The notes: generated from the sequence alone by a model not told the origin. Shown: positions 43,595-53,398, counted from the stretch's first letter. The stretch: 64,000 nucleotides of DNA from Diaminobutyricimonas sp. LJ205 (GCF_009755725.1 NZ_CP046619.1:434001-498000), one strand, 5' to 3'. Made by a program: numbers and translations.

Positions 43595-45418
43595 GTGACT
43601 TCAGTTCGCAACACATCCTCATCTCGGCGCGCCCTCAGGGCTCGCAACGACGGTCGCCGGAACAAGCGTTTGATTTGGACGTTTGTCGGGGTGGGAGCCG
43701 CCCTTCTCATTTTGGCTGGGACGGCCGCCTGGATCGGTATTCGTGGTCTGGAAGCAAAGTCTGAGCTTGAGAAGGCGAAGGCGCTGGTGGCCGACGCACC
43801 AAGTTTGGTTGCCGCTGGAGAAGTCCCGGCTGGACTCGCCAAACTTCGCAGTGCGACGGAACACGCGGAGCGGGCCAGTGCGCTGACCAGTGACTTCATT
43901 TGGCGCGCTGCGGAGGTCGTCCCAGTTGCCGGTGGCAACTTGTCCGCGGTGCGCGAGCTCGCTGCCGTCGCAGACAGTGTGCTGAGCGTCGCCTCCGAGC
44001 AGCTCGACAGCCTCGCTCCCGTCTTGTCGCCAGCTGCGCTCAAGCCTGTCGATGGTGCAATCGATCTCGCTCTGCTGGAGGAAGCCGGAGATGCGATCAA
44101 AGCCCTCGTGGCGGCTTTCGACGACGCAAGATTCCGAGTCGACAGCATCAACACTGATGGGCTCGTCGATCAGGTCGGGGTTGCGGTCGATTCCCTTGAT
44201 TCTTTGCTGACCACTTATCAGCCCGCCCTTCAGGCCGGCTCTGAACTAATGGCCGTTGTACCTGGGGCTCTGGGGGCAGAGGGTCCGCGGGATTATCTGT
44301 TGGTTTTCCAACACAATGGTGAAGTTATGCCCAGAGGTGGCACAATCGGCAGCCTTGTGCAGGTCCATGTAGACCAAGGCCGAATCGAACTCGCACAACA
44401 GGCCTCCCCGGTCGATTTTCCGCGACGGTCAGAGCCCATCATTCCCATTGCTGACGACGTTCGTGCAATCTGGCCGCATGGGCTCGGGCGAACCATGCAG
44501 AACCTCACCGAGACGCCGCGATTCTCGACATCATTCGAGATCGCCAAGTCCATGTGGTCAGAGCGATTCGGAACGGAAATCGACGGCTTGATCGCATTAG
44601 ATCCCATTGCGTTGAGCTACATCCTCGAGGCGGTTGGTCCGATTCCGGCGCCGGACGGCAGCCTCATCACTTCCGATAACCTCGTCCAGTCGCTGATGAG
44701 TGACGTATACGTGAAGTACTCCGACCCCCTCGAGCAGGACGCCTATTACCAAAACCTGTCTGAGGAGACATTCAATCGGATCGTGGCGGGTGAGTTCGAC
44801 CCGGCTGTGCTGATCGAACAGCTCGTGCGGTCAGCCGAAGAGCGCCGAATGCTCGCATGGTCAGGCAACACCGACGAGCAAGCTCTGCTCCTACGCTCAC
44901 CGTTCCTCGGCGAGCCGGCCCCGTCCACCAGCGAACAGGATGGAATTGGCGTTTATTGGCGCGACTACACCCCGTCCAAGCTGGGGTTCTTCATGAATCA
45001 GAGTGTTCAGATCGAGCAAGCTCAATGCGACCAGCAGCGCCGCGTTCGCGTCACCGTCAAGCTCACGAACACATTGCCCGTTGGTGCCGTCCGCTCGCTA
45101 CCTCCCTACGTCACAGGCGGCGGTGGGACTACCCGAGAAGGGACGATCGACATCGCGACGGTGGTCTACGCTCCAACCGGATATACCGTGGACCGTATCG
45201 CCGTGGATGGTCGCGATCTAGGAACCAAGGCAGGAACGGACGGCGAGTTCGTTGTGGGCGAGTCGCGTACCGAGATCGCGCCTGAACGAGCGGGCACCTT
45301 CACCTTCTGGTTCTCAACAAACCAAGTTGAGACAACCACTATTGAAACTGACATTTCCCCAGTCGTAAACCCCACGGAAGTCACGGTATCTACGGTGGAC
45401 TGTGCGGACTTGCAATAG
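43595..45418 (+). CDS. DUF4012 domain-containing membrane protein
   Basis: Protein of 607 aa. A basic N-terminus (RRALRARNDGRRNKR) and one membrane span (about 30-55) are followed by a long extracytoplasmic region. The middle (about 215-420) carries the DUF4012 pattern: RDYLLVFQHNGEVMPRGG then IGSLVQVHVDQGRIEL and IDGLIALDPIALSYILEAVGP. The C-terminal part is beta-rich. DUF4012 proteins are common in actinobacterial polysaccharide loci, with unknown function; wall-polymer assembly is inferred from context. GTG 43595 starts the gene, 47 bp after the ABC ATPase gene. Confidence 0.82.
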   Translation: MTSVRNTSSSRRALRARNDGRRNKRLIWTFVGVGAALLILAGTAAWIGIRGLEAKSELEKAKALVADAPSLVAAGEVPAGLAKLRSATEHAERASALTSDFIWRAAEVVPVAGGNLSAVRELAAVADSVLSVASEQLDSLAPVLSPAALKPVDGAIDLALLEEAGDAIKALVAAFDDARFRVDSINTDGLVDQVGVAVDSLDSLLTTYQPALQAGSELMAVVPGALGAEGPRDYLLVFQHNGEVMPRGGTIGSLVQVHVDQGRIELAQQASPVDFPRRSEPIIPIADDVRAIWPHGLGRTMQNLTETPRFSTSFEIAKSMWSERFGTEIDGLIALDPIALSYILEAVGPIPAPDGSLITSDNLVQSLMSDVYVKYSDPLEQDAYYQNLSEETFNRIVAGEFDPAVLIEQLVRSAEERRMLAWSGNTDEQALLLRSPFLGEPAPSTSEQDGIGVYWRDYTPSKLGFFMNQSVQIEQAQCDQQRRVRVTVKLTNTLPVGAVRSLPPYVTGGGGTTREGTIDIATVVYAPTGYTVDRIAVDGRDLGTKAGTDGEFVVGESRTEIAPERAGTFTFWFSTNQVETTTIETDISPVVNPTEVTVSTVDCADLQ

Positions 45419-45440
45419 ATAAACGCTCCCCGGGGTACAA

Positions 45441-45455
45441 GTTGGGTCCCCCAAC
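45441..45455 (+). terminator. 6-bp hairpin after DUF4012 gene
   Basis: GTTGGG-TCC-CCCAAC lies 22 bp after the stop. The loop is only 3 nt and no T-run follows, so this is a tentative terminator. Further on, 45474-45608 has a 5-bp inverted repeat (TTGGT-AGA-ACCAA) and two TTGACA hexamers (45560, 45576). Confidence 0.3.
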
Positions 45456-45611
45456 ACGCCGACAAGGGTTTCATTGGTAGAACCAAGTCTCTTCCCATAA
45501 AACGGGTATATCGCCACCCTGAGCATGGTCTGTGTGTCAAAATTGAAGGCGCCGCGTAATTGACATCCGATCACATTGACACGCTGGCGTGGTGAGCTGA
45601 GGGAACTACCT

Positions 45612-47045
45612 GTGGAATTACGCGACTATCTGAGAATCCTGCATAAGAATTGGATTCTGATTGTTGCGACGACGCTTCTGGGCGTTGCGGCAGCAGCTGC
45701 AACATCCATCGTCGCGACGCCGAAGTACGTCTCATCCACAGAGCTGTATGTCAGCGTGCGTTCCGGGTCCGAGTCGGCAACGTCCGAACTCGTGCAGGGT
45801 ACGAGCTTCGCCCGCCAGGCCGTCACCTCCTATGTGTCGATTGTGAACAGCGCGCGCGTACTCGACCCGGTGATCGAGGAACTCGGTCTCGACGTGACGT
45901 CACAGCAGCTCGCCTCCAGAGTTAGCGCGAGTTCGCCGCTGAACACGGTGCTCATCCAGGTGAGCGTTACCGATGACGATCCGATTCGGGCAGCCGAGAT
46001 CGCGAACTCGGTCGGCAAGAACTTCATCGACGTTGTGGTCAACGTGCTCGAGAAGCCCGAGGGCGAAGCGGCCAGCTTGGTCAAGATCGAGACCGTGCAG
46101 CCGGCGCTTCCCGCCGCCCGTCCCGCAAGCCCCAACGTTCCGATGAACCTTGCTTTGGGACTGCTCGTCGGCCTGGCAGTCGGTATCGGCGTTGCAGTGC
46201 TACGGACCGTGCTCGACACGCGCATTCACTCCAGTCACGACATCGAGCAGATCACCGACACCCCAATCGTGGGCGGGATCACCTTCGACCCCGACGCGAA
46301 AAAGCGTCCGCTCGTTGTGCACGCCGATCCTCGCAGCCCGCGAGCCGAATCGTTCCGCACCCTGCGCACCAACCTTCAGTTCCTCAACGTCGACAACGGC
46401 CCCCGCAGTTTTGTCGTCACCAGCTCGGTGCCGGGCGAAGGGAAGAGCACGACCTCGGCGAACCTGGCGATCTCGCTGGCCGAGACGGGCGCAAAGGTCG
46501 CGCTGGTTGATGGCGACCTGCGCCTCCCGCGCGTTGCCGAGTACATGGGCATCGAGGGCGCTGTCGGCCTGACCGATGTTCTGATCGGGCGCGCCGAACT
46601 CGCCGACGTCGTGCAGCAGTGGGGCCGCAACATGCTCTTTGTGCTGCCCAGCGGCCGGATTCCCCCTAACCCGAGCGAATTGCTCGGCTCGGCCAATATG
46701 GCGAGACTGCTCGGCACGTTGACTGAAGAGTTCGACTACGTCATCATCGACGCCCCGCCGCTGCTGCTGGTGACAGACGCCGCTGTGATCAGCAAGTTGG
46801 CGGGGGGAGCAATCCTCGTCGCGGCATCCGGGCGCACCAAGAAGAATGAAATCGCCGGCGCCGTGCGCTCACTCGAGCACATCGGCAGCCGCCTGCTCGG
46901 CGTCGTTATTACGATGCTGCCGACCAAGGGGCCCGATTCCTACGGATACGGCACCTACGGATACGGCGACACGCACAGCTTCGAGCAGCTAGAACCCAGC
47001 ACAACGGCCAAGGGCCGCGCGCGCGGCCGAAAGGTTCGAGCGTGA
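45612..47045 (+). CDS. BY-kinase: chain-length regulator fused to tyrosine kinase
   Basis: Protein of 477 aa. The N-terminal Wzz-like part has two membrane spans (about 18-38 and 178-200) flanking an external domain; the cytoplasmic kinase has Walker A SSVPGEGKSTTSANLA, Walker A' VALVDGDLRLPRV and Walker B DYVIIDAPPLLLVTDA. A Tyr-rich tail (SYGYGTYGYGD) is the expected autophosphorylation cluster. These kinases control polymer chain length and export in Wzx/Wzy systems. The next gene encodes the matching phosphatase, overlapping by 4 bp. GTG 45612 has GAGGGA 6-7 nt upstream and is preferred to a longer start at 45576. Confidence 0.92.
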   Translation: MELRDYLRILHKNWILIVATTLLGVAAAAATSIVATPKYVSSTELYVSVRSGSESATSELVQGTSFARQAVTSYVSIVNSARVLDPVIEELGLDVTSQQLASRVSASSPLNTVLIQVSVTDDDPIRAAEIANSVGKNFIDVVVNVLEKPEGEAASLVKIETVQPALPAARPASPNVPMNLALGLLVGLAVGIGVAVLRTVLDTRIHSSHDIEQITDTPIVGGITFDPDAKKRPLVVHADPRSPRAESFRTLRTNLQFLNVDNGPRSFVVTSSVPGEGKSTTSANLAISLAETGAKVALVDGDLRLPRVAEYMGIEGAVGLTDVLIGRAELADVVQQWGRNMLFVLPSGRIPPNPSELLGSANMARLLGTLTEEFDYVIIDAPPLLLVTDAAVISKLAGGAILVAASGRTKKNEIAGAVRSLEHIGSRLLGVVITMLPTKGPDSYGYGTYGYGDTHSFEQLEPSTTAKGRARGRKVRA

Positions 47046-47650
47046 CCGAATTCACCATTCTGACGGTGTGCACCGGCAACATCTGCCGCTCTCCGCTGGC
47101 AGAACAGCTTCTGCGCGCCGGGATGGCCCACTGGTCGGAGGTCAGCGTTGCGAGCGCAGGCTCTGGTGCTCTCGTCGGCAAGCCGATGACAGACCAAGCG
47201 CAGGCGCTCTCGTCGCGATTTGGAGCGACGGATGCTGCGGCCCACATCGCGCGCGCGTTGACCGTCGAGCACGTGCGTGCTGCGGATTTGATTCTTGCGC
47301 TGTCACGGGAGCACCGCCGAGCGATCGTCGAGCTACTGCCACGAGCGTCCCGCAAGACGTTCACCCTGCGCGAGTTGGCGCGGCTGATCGCCGACGTCCC
47401 CGCTGAGGAACTCGAGCACGCGGCCCGGTTGGACTCATCGGACGTCGCGGGACGCTTTGCCGAGCTCGTCGATGTGGCGGCATCGCGGCGCGGTCTCGTT
47501 GCGCCGCCGGAGTCGCCGGACGACGACGATGTCATCGACCCTTACCGTCAGCCCGACGGTGTGTACGAGGCGTCCGCCCAGCAGCTGGTTCCCGCCGTGC
47601 AAACGGTGCTCGCCCAGTTCGCCCGAGTTGCGGCGGTCACGTTGCCGTAG
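47042..47650 (+). CDS. low-molecular-weight protein-tyrosine phosphatase
   Basis: Protein of 202 aa. The catalytic P-loop VCTGNICRSPLAE (C-x5-R) is at the N-terminus; the general-acid Asp is probably in DDVIDPYRQPDGVY near the C-terminus. It is longer than the 150-aa norm because of an extra helical region in the middle (about 85-150). It should dephosphorylate the Tyr-rich tail of the kinase encoded immediately upstream, with which it is translationally coupled (GTGA). Confidence 0.92.
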   Translation: MTEFTILTVCTGNICRSPLAEQLLRAGMAHWSEVSVASAGSGALVGKPMTDQAQALSSRFGATDAAAHIARALTVEHVRAADLILALSREHRRAIVELLPRASRKTFTLRELARLIADVPAEELEHAARLDSSDVAGRFAELVDVAASRRGLVAPPESPDDDDVIDPYRQPDGVYEASAQQLVPAVQTVLAQFARVAAVTLP

Positions 47651-47658
47651 GCATTGCT

Positions 47659-48645
47659 ATGACTCGTCTTACCCGAAATCCAATGAAGCGTCCGGATCCG
47701 AACCGGACTGCCCGCCGACACCGCTTGCTGATCGCCGGCCTTGTGGCGTTCCTGCTCTTCGACGCAGGTCTGGTCGCTATCGCGCTAAACGAGAACCGAC
47801 CCACCATGTCTCCGATGGTCGAGCCCGCCGAGACCTCCATGCCGTCGGTCTCGCCGACCCCGTCGGTCGAGCCCACCCCGTCGGTTGAGCCCGTCGAGAC
47901 CCCGCCTGCTGTGGTCCCCACCCGCATCCTGACCGCCCTCAACGGCGAGCTCGCGTGGCGTGCCACCACAGGGGCCTGTCCTGACACCGAGGCCCGTCCG
48001 GAGATCACGACCGATGCCGGCGCAACCTGGACCGCGACGAATGCCACACGCCCAACCGGCGTCGTGGCGCTCCAGAGCATCAGCATCACCGGCTCTGAAG
48101 TCGCATCCATGATCGGCCTCACTCGCGAGGACTGCTCTCCCGCCTACATTCGCACCTACGTCGCCGGCGACAACTACGAGGAGTATCCGCCCGAGCTCCC
48201 CAGCGCCTGGTTTGTGAACCCTGCCAACCGGGCAACAGTGCACAGCCCTGAGGGAGACTTCGTGGCCCCGTGCACGGTTATCGCGTTGGCCGCACGCGAC
48301 GACAATTCCGCCGCAGTGCTCTGTGATGATCACACGGTGCGCACAACGACCAATGCGGCCGAGGCCTGGTCGGAAGGTCTGGCAGTGCCGGGCGCGATAA
48401 ATCTGGCGCGCAGCAGTTCTGGCTATGTGCTGGCGGCCGTCGGAGCACCAGGTTGTGCTGGCGTGCAGGTTGCTGCGGTGTCACCGGACGCTGCGGCCGT
48501 AACGCCAACCGGCTGCCTGCCTACCTCGGCGGCAATCGAGACGATCACCGGCAACCTTGCTCTATCTGAGGCTGGCGGCACGCTATGGATTTGGGCCGGC
48601 GATGAGCTCCGCCGTTCTGGGGATGGGGGAGTCACATGGCTGTGA
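47659..48645 (+). CDS. membrane-anchored secreted protein, Pro-rich, BNR-like repeats
   Basis: Protein of 328 aa of unknown function. A basic N-terminus and one membrane span (LLIAGLVAFLLFDAGLVAIA) anchor it. A Pro/Ser/Thr linker follows, partly encoded by dispersed elements (47816-47835, 47883-47901). The remaining 240 residues have short repeats ending like ITTDAGATW, TTTNAAEAW and RSGDGGVTW, the Asp-box style of sialidase-type beta propellers; no catalytic residues are identifiable. It overlaps the next gene by 10 bp. Confidence 0.72.
   Translation: MTRLTRNPMKRPDPNRTARRHRLLIAGLVAFLLFDAGLVAIALNENRPTMSPMVEPAETSMPSVSPTPSVEPTPSVEPVETPPAVVPTRILTALNGELAWRATTGACPDTEARPEITTDAGATWTATNATRPTGVVALQSISITGSEVASMIGLTREDCSPAYIRTYVAGDNYEEYPPELPSAWFVNPANRATVHSPEGDFVAPCTVIALAARDDNSAAVLCDDHTVRTTTNAAEAWSEGLAVPGAINLARSSSGYVLAAVGAPGCAGVQVAAVSPDAAAVTPTGCLPTSAAIETITGNLALSEAGGTLWIWAGDELRRSGDGGVTWL
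47816..47901 (+). repeat. short dispersed elements in Pro-rich linker
   Basis: TGGTCGAGCCCGCCGAGACC at 47816-47835 and GGTTGAGCCCGTCGAGACC at 47883-47901, with a third GGTCGAGCCC at 47865-47874. They resemble the element at 8268-8288 and are all translated as V-E-P. Confidence 0.5.
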
Positions 48646-50482
48646 CCGACTTCGCAACAAGGCGAATGCAAGAGTTATACGCGGCGGGGCCGTTCTCGCG
48701 GTTCGGCACGCAGTTCGCCGTTGATGGTGTGTCATGGGCGCTTGCGCTGGTGGTCGCAGTGGTCATGCGGTACGAGTTCGACGTGGTCCAAGTGGCATGG
48801 ATACCTTTGGCGTTCGTCTGCGTTACTGCGGTGATCGCGCAACTGGTCGCCGGGTGGATTTTCTTTCTTTACCGCGGACGTCACCCGTTCGGTAGTTTCG
48901 CCGAGGTTCGCTCGCTCTTCTGGGCGGTGCTTTTTACAGCCAGCGTCATCGGCGTACCGACCGTGTTATTCGGTACAGAAATGGACGTTCCGCGCAGTAC
49001 GGTGCTGATTGCCTCTCCCCTCGCGTTCGTCTTCATGGGCGCCATGCGCTACTTGAAACGACTGCTCGTTGAGCGTGCGGTAATTCATGAAGATGGCGTG
49101 CAAAAGGCGCTTATTTATGGCGCCGGCTACCTCGGATCAACGCTCGTTCGTCGCATGCGCACCGACCGCCGCTCGCCCTTTGTTCCCTGTGGGGCTGATC
49201 GACGACGACCCGCTCAAACGCAATGTGCATCTGGACGGCGTCCCGGTTGTCGGGTCCCGCGGAACGCTTCGAAAGGCCGCACGAGAAACGAATGCAACTG
49301 TGCTAATCGTCACGATCGGTCACGCTGATGCAACTCTGTTGCGCGAGATCTCGGATGCTGCGACCCGAGGCTCACCTGCAGGTCAAAGTGCTCCCTTTGC
49401 TGGAGGACGTCCTTGAAGGCAAATCTCGTCTCCGTGACCTAAGGGACGTTTCGATTGAGGATCTGATCGGCCGCCATCCGGTCAACACGCAAGTCGAGGA
49501 GATCGCGGGTTATCTGGAAGGCAAACGCGTGCTCGTCACCGGCGCCGGAGGCTCCATCGGTTCAGAACTGAGTCGCCAGATCAGCAAGTACGGCCCGGCG
49601 GAACTCATTTTGCTCGACCGAGACGAAACCGGGCTGCAGAGTACTCAGCTGACCATTTCCGGCCACGGGCTGCTTGACACCAGGGACGTCGTCCTTGCCG
49701 ATATCCGCGACATCGAATCCCTCAAGGAGATTTTCACTGAGCGTCGTCCGGAGGTCGTTTTCCACGCCGCAGCGCTGAAGCACCTCCCAATGCTCGAACA
49801 GTACCCAGACGAGGCCTGGAAGACGAACGTCCTGGGCACTCTGAATGTACTCCAGGCGGCAAGAGCTGTTGGTGTCACGACATTCGTGAACATCTCCACG
49901 GACAAGGCAGCCAATCCGACCAGCGTGCTCGGCCACTCGAAGCGAGTCGGTGAGAAGCTCACTGCTTGGGCTGCCGAGAAGACAGGGCTCAATTATGTGT
50001 CTGTCCGGTTCGGCAACGTCATTGGAAGCCGCGGCTCGATGCTGCCCACGTTTACTGCCCTGATCGAGGCTGGCGGACCGCTAACCGTCACGCACCCCGA
50101 TGTCACGCGATTCTTCATGACGATTCCCGAGGCATGCCAACTAGTGGTGCAGGCTGGAGCAATCGGGCGGCCCGGGGAAGTGCTCATTCTCGATATGGGG
50201 GAGCCGGTGCGGATCCTGGACGTCGCCGAGCGAATGATCGCGATGTCGGGCAAGGACGTGTCAATCACCTTTACAGGTCTGCGTGAAGGGGAGAAGCTGC
50301 ATGAGGACCTAGTAGGGGACCACGAGTCGACTGCACGGCCTTTCCACCCGAAGATTTCGCATGCCCGGGTCGGAAGCATCACTCCCGAGCGCCTCGACAG
50401 AGTGGGCTGGTTGCTGCGCTGTCGCCCGGGCGATAGTCGCGCAAGTATGAAGACCATGGCGCCAGCAGGAGATACGGCGTGA
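48636..50482 (+). pseudogene. nucleotide-sugar 4,6-dehydratase (WbpM/CapD type), two frameshifts
   Basis: Read across three frames this gives a 614-aa protein of normal length for the WbpM/FlaA1/CapD family: four membrane segments in the first 150 residues, a cofactor-like first Rossmann domain (QKALIYGAGYLGSTLV) and a catalytic SDR domain (VLVTGAGGSIGSELSRQI, then FVNISTDKAANPTSVLGHSKR). These enzymes convert UDP-GlcNAc to its 4-keto-6-deoxy form. The frame shifts by +1 at CCC 49185-49187 and again by +1 at CCC 49364-49366; removing one C from each restores VPVGLIDDDP and the strand before VKVLPLLEDV. Either the gene is broken or these are sequencing errors. The neighbouring WbpL- and WbpV-like genes need this product. 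Confidence 0.85.
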
Positions 50483-51498
50483 GCCCCGTTGTGATCCTGC
50501 TCATAGTCCTCTTCCTCAGCATGACGCTTCCAGGAGTTGTTCGTCCGCTCCTACAGCGTCGGCACATGTTGGATATTCCGAATGCGCGATCATCGCATGT
50601 GCAACCCGCCCTGAGAGGTGGCGGGATAGCGCCGCTAATTGCGTTCACGATCGGCCTCGTGCTCTTCACGGTCGCGAGCCCCGCGCCGATTGAGACGGGC
50701 ACGCTTGCCGTGTGTCTTGGAGTGGCAGCAGCTTCAGGGATAGTCGGGTGGATCGAGGATGTGAAGGGTGCCTCAGTGCGCGTGCGCGCTACAGCCCAGG
50801 CAACGATCGGCCTTGCAGGGTCGGCCATCCTCATCGGCATGTCTGACCTAACTTGGTTGCTGCTGCCGATATTCGCTCTGTCCATCGCCGCATACATAAA
50901 CGTTGCGAATTTCATGGACGGAATCAACGGCATCTCGACGCTGCATGCGGCGGTTGTCGGGGGCACGTACGCAGTGCTCGGGCTCCTGACAAGCTCCCTT
51001 TGGTTGACCGCGGCAGGTGCCGTGCTCGCATTGGCGTTCATCGGTTTCCTCCCCTGGAACCTACTGCCTAGACGGATGTTCCTCGGAGACGTAGGCAGCT
51101 ATCTACTCGGCGGGAGCATTTCCGCTCTCGCCGTGGCCGCCCTCAGTCACGGCCTCCCTTTCATTGCGGTCGCGAGCCCACTTCTCCTCTACATCGCGGA
51201 CACCGGAATAACGCTCGTACGCCGAGTCGCTAACGGGGAGCGCTGGCATGAGGCTCATCGAACTCACATATATCAAAGGCTCACTGACATCGGCCTATCG
51301 CATCTTCAGACCGCTGGAATCGTATCCGCAGGAGCGGTCTGCCTAAGTGGATTGGGACTCGGAACCGTCATATTCCCGGATGTCGCACCGCTTCTGATTG
51401 CAAGCCAGGCTCTCCTCTTGTTGGCATACGTGGCTCTCGGGAGCGTTCTCGGCCGTAGAGTACGTGAGATTGCAGGAGCGAGGAGGACGGGCGAATGA
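50479..51498 (+). CDS. polyprenyl-phosphate GlcNAc/HexNAc-1-phosphate transferase (WecA/WbpL type)
   Basis: Protein of 339 aa with ten or eleven membrane segments. Family motifs: IEDVKGASVRVRATAQATIG, NVANFMDGINGISTLHA and RMFLGDVGSYLLGG. It starts a repeat unit by putting a HexNAc phosphate on undecaprenyl phosphate. Its position between a WbpM-type dehydratase and a WbpV-type reductase resembles WbpL-like enzymes that use UDP-QuiNAc or UDP-FucNAc. GTG 50479 overlaps the previous stop. Confidence 0.9.
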   Translation: MSPVVILLIVLFLSMTLPGVVRPLLQRRHMLDIPNARSSHVQPALRGGGIAPLIAFTIGLVLFTVASPAPIETGTLAVCLGVAAASGIVGWIEDVKGASVRVRATAQATIGLAGSAILIGMSDLTWLLLPIFALSIAAYINVANFMDGINGISTLHAAVVGGTYAVLGLLTSSLWLTAAGAVLALAFIGFLPWNLLPRRMFLGDVGSYLLGGSISALAVAALSHGLPFIAVASPLLLYIADTGITLVRRVANGERWHEAHRTHIYQRLTDIGLSHLQTAGIVSAGAVCLSGLGLGTVIFPDVAPLLIASQALLLLAYVALGSVLGRRVREIAGARRTGE

Positions 51499-52460
51499 AG
51501 GCACTCGTGACTGGAGCAAGCGGCTTCGTTGGCCGTCACCTGCTCGAACACTTGAAGCACCGTGGCCATGAGGTCACAGCGGTCGTTCGGCGAACTGGTT
51601 TGGCGTCGCACGTCGATCGTGAAGTAGTCGTCGATGGAATCGGTGGCGACACCGACTGGACGGATGTGCTGGCTGGACACGACGTTGTGATTCACCTCGC
51701 AGCCCGCGTGCACGTCATGCGAGACAACTCGATGGACCCCCTCGCGGAGCATCGAGCGGTAAACACCGCCGGCACCCTGCGGCTTGCGCATGCGGCGGCA
51801 GACCAGGGTGTTCGACGGTTCGTGTTCATGAGCACGATCAAAGTCAACGGCGAAGGCCAGAAGAATCATCGTTACGAAGCGAGCGACTTCCCAAACCCGC
51901 GCGATCCGTACGGTCTGTCAAAGCTTGAGGCAGAAACCGCCCTGCTGGATCTCGCCAAGCGCAGTGATCTTGACGTCGCTATTGTGCGTTCCCCGCTTGT
52001 TTATGGCCCCGACGTCGGCGGAAATTTCCGCCGGATGCTCGCACTCGTGCGAAGCGGGATACCGCTGCCCCTGGGTTCGGTGAAGAACCGCCGAACAATG
52101 ACGTCGGTCTGGAACTTGGTTGACCTTTTGGAGCAAGCGTCGCTTGATCAGCGAGCGTCCGGAGCGGTTGTCCTTGCTGGCGACGCGTTCAGCCCGTCCA
52201 CTCCCGAGTTGTTCCGAGCAATCGCGGAAGCAGCGGGAAGACCGAGCAGGCTATTTCCATTCCCAGTTGGCATATTGCGCCTCGGGGCAGGTCTGCTTCG
52301 GAAGTCGGATCTGGTTGACAGGCTCATCGGGTCGCTCGAGGTGGAACCCGGCTCGTCAACATCATCCAAATTCTGGAAACCGTCGGTCAGTTTCGAGGAC
52401 GGAATCATGCGCACAGTCGCATGGTACGAAAACGCTATGAGCAAGGAGGTAGGGGATTGA
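51495..52460 (+). CDS. NAD-dependent epimerase/reductase, WbpV/WreQ-like
   Basis: Extended SDR of 321 aa: ALVTGASGFVGRHLLEHL, VIHLAARVHVMRDNS, RFVFMSTIKVNGEG and PYGLSKLEAETA with the YxxxK pair. The segment LAARVHVM...STIKVNGE is what I associate with reductases of the UDP-4-keto-6-deoxy-HexNAc, which finish UDP-QuiNAc or UDP-FucNAc; the identification rests on memory of that motif and on the neighbours. It is coupled to the transferase gene by an ATGA overlap. Confidence 0.82.
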   Translation: MKALVTGASGFVGRHLLEHLKHRGHEVTAVVRRTGLASHVDREVVVDGIGGDTDWTDVLAGHDVVIHLAARVHVMRDNSMDPLAEHRAVNTAGTLRLAHAAADQGVRRFVFMSTIKVNGEGQKNHRYEASDFPNPRDPYGLSKLEAETALLDLAKRSDLDVAIVRSPLVYGPDVGGNFRRMLALVRSGIPLPLGSVKNRRTMTSVWNLVDLLEQASLDQRASGAVVLAGDAFSPSTPELFRAIAEAAGRPSRLFPFPVGILRLGAGLLRKSDLVDRLIGSLEVEPGSSTSSKFWKPSVSFEDGIMRTVAWYENAMSKEVGD

Positions 52461-53398
52461 AGGTCCTCATCACTGGGGGAGCTGGGTTTATCGGGTCGAA
52501 TGTTGCGAGGTATTTCCTGGCGCAGGACCCCAACACTCAAGTGACAGTGCTCGACGATTTGAGCACAGGCTTCGAAGAGAACTTGGAAGGCCTTCGGGTC
52601 AACTTCGTGAAGGGCACGATTCTCGATGCCTCTCAACTCGCGGATCTGGCCGTCGGGATGGACTCGATCGTCCATCTCGCAGCGATTCCGAGCGTTCCAC
52701 GATCCATCGCGGACCCTCGTCGCTCCCACGACGCAAATACCACCGGAACCTTGAACGTACTGGAGGCAGCCCGACAGGTCGGAGTGCCGCACATGGTGGT
52801 GGCATCCTCGAGCTCGGTTTACGGGAGCAATCCGGTCCTCCCGAAACGAGAGGACGCGTGGACACGTCCGATGAGTCCCTATGCGGCAACGAAACTCCTG
52901 ACCGAGGCATATGCAATCGCATACGGCTTCTCTTACGGGCTTAAGACAACCGCTTTCAGATTTTTCAATGTTTATGGGCCCGGTCAGGCGGCGGGACACG
53001 CCTACGCCGCAGTTGTCCCACAGTTCATTGATCATGCGTTGCGAGGTGAACCACTCCCCATCCACGGCGATGGTACGCAGACACGGGATTTCACATTCGT
53101 CGACACCGTGTGTGCTGCGATCTTCCACGCAGTGGAGCGGCAACTGGGGTCGGAGAGCCCGGTCAATCTAGCGTTCGGCACGAATACCAGTCTGAACACA
53201 CTTATAGGGCTGCTCGAAGGCCAGCTTGGCCACACCTTGGAGCTCGAGTCCCACCCGCGGCGCACTGGAGACGTATACGCATCGCAGGCCGATGGTTCTC
53301 TGCTGCGCGAGCTGTTTCCCGACCTTCAGCCTGTGCCGCTTGAAGTCGGACTTGCCGCGACTGTTGATTGGTTCCAGGCGCAAGGCAATCGTGAGTAA
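52457..53398 (+). CDS. NAD-dependent epimerase, GalE/WbpP-like
   Basis: Extended SDR of 313 aa: [50 protein letters not shown] and SPYAATKLLTEAYA (YxxxK). The wording SVPRS..DP is typical of UDP-GlcNAc/UDP-glucose 4-epimerases. TTG 52457 is the start: it overlaps the previous stop (TTGA) and is preceded by AAGGAGG (52443-52449), a perfect Shine-Dalgarno, whereas the ATG at 52421 lies inside the previous gene with no site. Confidence 0.86.
   Translation: MKVLITGGAGFIGSNVARYFLAQDPNTQVTVLDDLSTGFEENLEGLRVNFVKGTILDASQLADLAVGMDSIVHLAAIPSVPRSIADPRRSHDANTTGTLNVLEAARQVGVPHMVVASSSSVYGSNPVLPKREDAWTRPMSPYAATKLLTEAYAIAYGFSYGLKTTAFRFFNVYGPGQAAGHAYAAVVPQFIDHALRGEPLPIHGDGTQTRDFTFVDTVCAAIFHAVERQLGSESPVNLAFGTNTSLNTLIGLLEGQLGHTLELESHPRRTGDVYASQADGSLLRELFPDLQPVPLEVGLAATVDWFQAQGNRE

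Noticed and set aside
45560-45581. Two TTGACA hexamers 16 bp apart upstream of the BY-kinase gene
   Set aside because: Good -35 boxes, but no TANNNT-like -10 lies 16-19 bp downstream of either, so no promoter is called.
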